A DNA stretch of 8,633 nt from Acidimicrobiales bacterium (GTDB taxonomy: Bacteria; Actinomycetota; Acidimicrobiia; Acidimicrobiales; Bog-793). Where the stretch lies: contig JASHRK010000108.1 in the NCBI GenBank assembly GCA_030037405.1, positions 1 to 8,633 of the forward strand, read 5' to 3'. The notes beneath the pieces are model-generated. The model was not told where the DNA came from. It saw only the letters and a list, made by a program, of their open reading frames with translations, and did no database searches. This document shows, in pieces, positions 4,763-8,633 of the stretch. The translations under genes were made by a program, and so were the position numbers. The number at the start of each line of letters is the position of its first letter. The first letter of the stretch is position 1.

Positions 4763-5539
4763 TCACGCCCCCGTGGCGTGGAAGCCTCCGTCGACATGCA
4801 CCATCTCGCCTGTCGTCTTCGGAAACCAATCTGAGAGGAGGGCGACGGCGGCCCGAGCGACAGGCTCGCTGTCGGCGATGTCCCAGCCAAGTGGGGCGCG
4901 CCCGTCCCAAATCTCCTCGAACTTGGAGAAACCCGGGATTGACTTGGCCGCCATCGTCCGCATGGGACCGGCCGCCACGAGATTGACCCTGATCCCTCGC
5001 GGGCCGAGATCGCGTGCGAGGTACCGAGTGAGCGACTCCAGAGCAGCTTTGGCGACCCCCATCCAGTCGTAGGCAGGCCAGGCGACGCGAGCGTCGAAGT
5101 CCATGGCGACGACGGACCCGCCCGTGGGCGCCCGTTCGAGGAGGGGGGCAAAGGCGGCGCAGAGGAGCTTGAGGGAGTAGGTGGACACCTCGAGGGTCTT
5201 GGCGACGTCGGTCCAGTCCGCTCGGAGGATGTCGCCCCCGAGGCATCGCTCCGGGGCGTTGCCGATGGAATGGACGAGGCCGTCGAGATGCTGCCAGCTC
5301 TCCTCGAGGTGGCGGGCGACGTTTGCCACGTCGTCCGGGGCGGTGACGTCGAGCTCCAGCACGTCGGGCTCTGTCGGGAGGCGCCGGGCGACACGCCGAG
5401 TGAGCGAGGTCGCCCTCCCGAAGCTCGTGAGGACGATCTCCGCCCCTTCTTCCTCCGCCAGCCGGGCGACGCCAAAGGCGAGCGAAGCCTCCGTGAGCAC
5501 GCCAGTGACCAGGATCCGCTTTCCTTCGAGGATGCCCAT
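4763..5539 (-). CDS. fabI: Enoyl-[acyl-carrier-protein] reductase, FabI/InhA family
   Basis: This 258-residue cytoplasmic enzyme should reduce the trans-2-enoyl-ACP double bond with NAD(P)H in the last step of fatty-acid elongation. Visible features are the FabI-type nucleotide loop GVLTEASLAFG (13-23), LDVT (63-66, acidic residue near the adenine), HSIGNAP (90-96), MDFDARVAWPAYDWMGVAK with Phe148, catalytic Tyr157 and Lys164, then NLVAAGPMRT (186-195) and the end motif TTGEMVHVDGGFH (242-254). The MDFD and AYDWM.VAK.ALES blocks are closest to mycobacterial InhA. From the Thr after GPMR to RAP the chain is 22 residues, equal to E. coli FabI and 10 shorter than InhA, which suggests ordinary chain lengths. 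The ATG start has GGAGG 4 nt upstream. It lies 65 nt after the BTAD gene on the same strand and may be co-transcribed. Confidence 0.93.
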   Translation of the reverse strand: MGILEGKRILVTGVLTEASLAFGVARLAEEEGAEIVLTSFGRATSLTRRVARRLPTEPDVLELDVTAPDDVANVARHLEESWQHLDGLVHSIGNAPERCLGGDILRADWTDVAKTLEVSTYSLKLLCAAFAPLLERAPTGGSVVAMDFDARVAWPAYDWMGVAKAALESLTRYLARDLGPRGIRVNLVAAGPMRTMAAKSIPGFSKFEEIWDGRAPLGWDIADSEPVARAAVALLSDWFPKTTGEMVHVDGGFHATGA

Positions 5540-5572
5540 GCGACCTCCATCTCTCGCTTTCGGAGGCTACAT

Positions 5573-5597
5573 GGAGACGGCGTCGCCGCCGAGCTCC
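5573..5597 (-). terminator. Weak GC hairpin between BTAD gene and fabI
   Basis: GGAG(5573-5576)/CTCC(5594-5597) and CGGCG(5578-5582)/CGCCG(5587-5591) can form a hairpin with a TCGC loop. No T-run follows, so intrinsic termination is doubtful. It could instead be an attenuator or just GC-rich chance. Confidence 0.22.
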
Positions 5598-5604
5598 AAG
5601 GGCG

Positions 5605-7869
5605 TCAGGACCGCCGTTCAGAAACGCGCAGCTCACGGTACAAAGCGGCGGTCTCCGGGTGCACGCCCTCGAGAGGGTCGCCATCGCAGTCGAGCACGCG
5701 GGCGAGCGAGCGCAGGGCCAGCTCTACACCGGCTCGGTTGCCCGCCGCATGCTGCACGACCATGAGCATCCGGTAGAGGCGTTCGTCCCAGGGGGCTGCG
5801 CTGAGCCCACGCCGCACCGCCCACTCGGCGTTGCTTGGGTCAGATTGCTCGACCAGATGAGACGCCAACCGGCAGGCGATGTCGACGATCCGGCTCTGCA
5901 TCATCGAGCTCAGTCCCTCGAGAACAGTCCAGTCTCCCTGCGGCAAGCCCTCGAAGGGACGGCCACGCACGAGAGCAAGTGCCTGGGTCCAGTCCTCCGG
6001 GGTCGATCGCAGGCCCGTGAGGCGCTCGAAGACCGACCAGTCGGTTCCCACGTCGGAGGCAAGCACGTGCCTGCCAGAGACGCGGCGCAGCCTCGGGGCT
6101 CCGTCCGCGGTCTCGCCCAGGGCCTGGCGCGCCTCGGACAGGCGATTTGCAACGGTCTGGGCCGACACTCGCCGATCGGGCCATAGCGCGCTCGCGATCG
6201 CCTCACCTACGCAGCCGTCTGAGTGGAATGCGAGGTAGACGACGAGCTCAGAGACTCTCGGTCGATGGTCGAGCGACGTCGCCGCGCCCGAGACCTCGAC
6301 AGGACCGAGCACTCGGACGAGCACAGACGGTCGCACAGGTGGATGCAGGCCCTCGTTGCCACCCGAGGAGGGACCGCCCGCCCGCACGTCATGGACCTCC
6401 TCGGTGCGAGTGTCCGAAGGGGTGTGCGATCTCTCTGCCGGGTGATGGCTCTCTGCCGGGTGATGGTGGGTTGCCCGGGGCGAGGGCTCTGTGTCGACCT
6501 CGAAGGCGGGATCAGGAGCGCTCGATTCCGAAGACCTGCCACCCGGCGGGATCAGTCGCAGGGGCGACTCGGCTCCCCGGCGGACCGTCACCTCGGCAGT
6601 GTGATGGTGCGCCTCCAGCCTCCACGTGCTGCGGACCAGTTCGATCGAGGGGTCGCAGCAGATAAGGCCGGCGTGAGGTAGGGCATGGATGAGCTCGATG
6701 AGCGAGCGGAGGGGATTGTCGTCCCCAGAGCGCCTTTGCGTCGGGGGAGCGACGACCACGCACTGTGCGCGCTCCGAGTCTCTGCCAGCACCACCAGTGC
6801 TCGAGAGAAGCATCTCCCTCGCTCTGTCGGCGTCGGGGAGACAGAGCACGCGTTCAAGCCCGAGCAGCTCGTTCCCGAACCCGACGACTATCAACTCTTC
6901 CAAGTCGCTCCAACGCCGCAGCGCGAGCTCCACGACGACATCGGACAGCGTGGCGCCGACGGCAATCGGTGGCCCGTCGAGAGCGACGGAACCGCAGCTC
7001 ACTATGTCGATCAGGAGGCGGTGGCCCTTAGAGTGCCACCCTGTCACCAGGCCCGCCCGGCGACTCGCGGCGACCACCGTCGGCGTGCTCGGGAGCTCTG
7101 CCAAGGTTCCCGACTCGCGTGGGATCGACCAGCAGTGCTCCCCTCGACTGTCGAAAGGTATGGGGACCGTCGGGGGCGCGGTCGTGAAGAGGGCTTCGAC
7201 CGAAGCTGGCTTCAGCAGGAGTGCAACCGGCGGCATGCGGCCGTCGCTCTCACTGCTGCTCAGCAAGCCGAGCACCGCCCTCGTCCATTCCGGGTCCTCG
7301 AGATGCACGCGCGGCATGACGAAGTCTCGGGTGACGGCGCTCTTTTCATGGCGCGCGACCTCTCGCCGGGCGGAATCGGGCACCTGACTGGGGTCAAGAT
7401 CCGATTTGGCGTAGGAACGCCACCTTCGCTGGACGCCGATCAGCGCTGACGTCGCGAAGACACTCGCGCTGTTCTTCGGCAGCCCGCCCGGCCGCCGTTC
7501 GAGCTCCGCGTCAGCCATCTCTGCGGCTCCTTCGTGGGCGTTCCCGCGGCGATGAAGGCGGCAAACCCGTCGCCGGGACGCCGTGCTGCCCGTTGCTGTC
7601 GCCCTGCCAAGCGTCGCCGTCGACATTGTGGCACGCGGTCCTCGAAGGAGCGACTCGAGAACCGTGAGCACCCAGGCGAGCCATGCCATGCCCTGCAGCA
7701 CTTTTGAGGCTTCTGCTGCGCTCAGCGCGCTGCCCGGGTGACGAAGCAGCACCTCCGTCGTGACGAGAAGCCGCGACGGCGGGCAGAACGAGACGAGTAC
7801 CCCTCCGGCCGCCAGCGCGAGGACGATTCCACAGAGCTTGGCAAGGCGTCGGGATGGGGCCCATCTCAA
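5605..7869 (-). CDS. Membrane-anchored winged-helix/BTAD transcriptional regulator
   Basis: The 754-residue protein has two hydrophobic segments near the N-terminus (about 12-29 and 59-75). A basic cytoplasmic linker follows, then a central region (about 180-440) with strands such as PPVALLLK and HCWSIP. Next come a His/Ser/Pro-rich spacer (444-512), a SARP/OmpR-like winged helix (about 516-600: VLVRVLGPVEVSG, ELVVYLAFH, ALWPD, NRLSEARQALG) and a bacterial transcriptional activator (TPR-like) domain (about 608-750, ending AALYREL). Such proteins commonly sit beside actinobacterial Tad/Flp pilus genes, many with a LysM domain after the second helix; I see no LysM here. The TTG start (7869) shares two bases with the TGA of the TadG-like gene, implying coupling. 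No ATP-binding or receiver motif is visible, so what it senses is unknown. An ATG at 7864 is out of frame. Confidence 0.85.
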   Translation of the reverse strand: MRWAPSRRLAKLCGIVLALAAGGVLVSFCPPSRLLVTTEVLLRHPGSALSAAEASKVLQGMAWLAWVLTVLESLLRGPRATMSTATLGRATATGSTASRRRVCRLHRRGNAHEGAAEMADAELERRPGGLPKNSASVFATSALIGVQRRWRSYAKSDLDPSQVPDSARREVARHEKSAVTRDFVMPRVHLEDPEWTRAVLGLLSSSESDGRMPPVALLLKPASVEALFTTAPPTVPIPFDSRGEHCWSIPRESGTLAELPSTPTVVAASRRAGLVTGWHSKGHRLLIDIVSCGSVALDGPPIAVGATLSDVVVELALRRWSDLEELIVVGFGNELLGLERVLCLPDADRAREMLLSSTGGAGRDSERAQCVVVAPPTQRRSGDDNPLRSLIELIHALPHAGLICCDPSIELVRSTWRLEAHHHTAEVTVRRGAESPLRLIPPGGRSSESSAPDPAFEVDTEPSPRATHHHPAESHHPAERSHTPSDTRTEEVHDVRAGGPSSGGNEGLHPPVRPSVLVRVLGPVEVSGAATSLDHRPRVSELVVYLAFHSDGCVGEAIASALWPDRRVSAQTVANRLSEARQALGETADGAPRLRRVSGRHVLASDVGTDWSVFERLTGLRSTPEDWTQALALVRGRPFEGLPQGDWTVLEGLSSMMQSRIVDIACRLASHLVEQSDPSNAEWAVRRGLSAAPWDERLYRMLMVVQHAAGNRAGVELALRSLARVLDCDGDPLEGVHPETAALYRELRVSERRS
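6431..6466 (-). repeat. Perfect 18-bp tandem duplication in the BTAD-protein spacer
   Basis: An 18-bp unit beginning CTCTCTGCCGGG occurs at 6431-6448 and 6449-6466 without mismatch. It keeps the frame and encodes HHPAES-HHPAER in the disordered spacer between the central region and the DNA-binding domain. It looks like a recent slippage event in a length-tolerant linker. Confidence 0.85.
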
Positions 7870-8288
7870 TCTGCCACCGCCATCGCAGAAGCACTGGCGC
7901 TCACCGTGACAAAGGCGAAGCCGACGAGGCCGAGCAGCGGAGTAGCCACTCGAAAAGGCGCGACGGTCGCAGTTACCGTGTCGCCGCTCACACTTGCGGT
8001 GCCCGGATGCCCGTCAAGGGCCATCACCTGCTCCGCGATCTCGACTGGGCTGGAGCCCAGATCGAGGATCTGCCCGCTGTGCAAGGTCGCGCTTGACACC
8101 TGTGCGGCGCCTGCACGAGCGGCCTGCTCTGCTTCGGACATTGCGAGAGAGTGGGCGGCGAGAACCTCGCCTCCCTCGGCGACGAGACCGAGAAGGGCCG
8201 CCAGCGAGACGGCGAGCAGGACCGTGAAGGCTGCGATCGAGCCCGTGTCGTGACCACTCTTCGGGCGGCAGCCCACCGCTTCGGACAC
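7866..8288 (-). CDS. TadG/TadE-like pilus-locus membrane protein
   Basis: This 140-residue protein has a short polar N-terminus, a GSIAAF motif and one membrane helix (about 17-37, ending LGLVAEGGEVLAA). A helix rich in Ala/Glu follows (AMSEAEQAARAGAAQ, 49-63), then a small exported domain and a second hydrophobic stretch (VATPLLGLVGFAFVTVSASASA, 114-135). The G-S-(hydrophobic)-GG-(hydrophilic helix)-AD/EQAARAGA layout matches the N-terminal Tad/TadG-like domain of Flp pilus assembly proteins. GTG 8288 follows the upstream stop by 7 nt, with GAGGCGGGA as ribosome binding site. It lies in the same operon as the TadE-like gene before it and the BTAD regulator after it. It is probably an inner-membrane minor component of the Tad apparatus; an exact subunit name is not justified. 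Confidence 0.75.
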   Translation of the reverse strand: MSEAVGCRPKSGHDTGSIAAFTVLLAVSLAALLGLVAEGGEVLAAHSLAMSEAEQAARAGAAQVSSATLHSGQILDLGSSPVEIAEQVMALDGHPGTASVSGDTVTATVAPFRVATPLLGLVGFAFVTVSASASAMAVAD

Positions 8289-8295
8289 TCCCGCC

Positions 8296-8633
8296 TCACT
8301 GTCCGATGACGCGGTACGGCTCGAGGACAGCCGTAGCTGTCGCAGAGAGCGGTACCTCCGCTGGGACGTGCAAGAACGCGAGGGACGGTACGAGGAACGT
8401 GCACGTGACCGTCACCGAGACGGCACCGCCCGCGACGTACGACGCTGTGTTGGTAGATACCGACAGATCGGCGCATTCCAGCCTTTCTCCACTCGCGGTC
8501 TCCGAGACGATCGACTGCGCCGCCGAGCGCGCCTGTTGAGCGGTCGCGGAGCTCGAAGCGGCTTCGACGGCGGTTCGAGCCAGGTCGTCGACATCCTGAT
8601 GATCCGTGAGGAGCTGTGCCCCGAGAACGAAGG
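8296..8633 (-). CDS. TadE-like pilus-locus protein, N-terminus beyond window
   Basis: Only the last 111 residues are visible. They begin FVLGAQLLTDHQ, continue as a small-residue helix (LARTAVEAASSSATAQQARSAAQ broken by few charges) and end in a beta-rich domain. Its two cysteines (ECADLSV and VTVTCTF) are followed by LHVPAEVPLSATATAVLEPYR and a TGA at 8296. Helix, then paired cysteines, then a strand ending S-A-T-A-x-x-(D/E)-x-Y-R is typical of TadE/TadF-like pseudopilins. The missing part should hold the single N-terminal membrane helix. The stop is 7 nt before the next start, so the two are one transcription unit. Translation begins two bases into the window edge in this phase. Confidence 0.75.
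   Translation of the reverse strand, partial: FVLGAQLLTDHQDVDDLARTAVEAASSSATAQQARSAAQSIVSETASGERLECADLSVSTNTASYVAGGAVSVTVTCTFLVPSLAFLHVPAEVPLSATATAVLEPYRVIGQ

Noticed and set aside
4650..5684. 344-codon minus-strand open frame overlapping fabI and the BTAD end
   Set aside because: It is a shifted frame of the enoyl reductase gene; its composition is mostly Arg/Gly/Pro and the real frame has complete SDR motifs.

Overview
This is a GC-rich window with frequent GTG and TTG starts. It encodes an ECF sigma factor, a membrane-anchored BTAD regulator, TadE/TadG-like proteins and an InhA-type enoyl reductase. Together these point to a chromosomal segment of a high-GC actinobacterium, possibly the class Acidimicrobiia; that placement is inference, because no marker gene is present. 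All genes but one lie on the minus strand, so the natural reading direction is from base 8633 down to base 1.

Reading that way, 8633-5605 is the tail of a Tad/Flp-type pilus or secretion locus. It holds the C-terminal part of a TadE-like protein, a small TadG-like membrane protein 7 nt further on, and a 754-residue regulator with two N-terminal membrane segments, a C-terminal winged helix and a BTAD domain. The regulator's TTG start overlaps the preceding stop. An enoyl-ACP reductase (FabI/InhA family) follows after 65 nt. It carries InhA-like active-site motifs but a substrate loop of E. coli FabI length.

From 4480 to 4762 there is a 283-bp leader region with an 8-bp direct repeat spaced 22 bp and a canonical G-quadruplex motif. 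It precedes an ECF-type sigma factor gene (4479-3922). The sigma stop overlaps (ATGA) the start of a 503-residue single-pass membrane protein (3925-2414). That protein has a short cytoplasmic N-terminal domain (presumed to bind the sigma factor), one membrane helix, two DUF5666-like repeats with paired cysteines, and a Gly/Asn/His-rich tail. The most economical reading is a sigma/anti-sigma pair with an unusual extracytoplasmic sensor.

A convergent plus-strand gene of the MmcQ/YjbR family (1967-2338) separates this pair from a second, paralogous repeat gene (1338 to beyond base 1). The paralog begins exactly at the membrane/signal segment and carries at least five repeats with an exact 276-bp (92-codon) period. 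Its 5' flank (1339-1622) is the recognisable, broken remains of the N-terminal domain still intact in the first gene, with a lost ATG, in-frame stops and a 20-bp tandem duplication that shifts the frame. A strong Shine-Dalgarno made of two arginine codons and a GTG lies at the junction. The same SD-GTG exists inside the intact gene, so that gene may also make a short isoform without the cytoplasmic domain.

No rRNA, tRNA, CRISPR array or insertion sequence was recognised.
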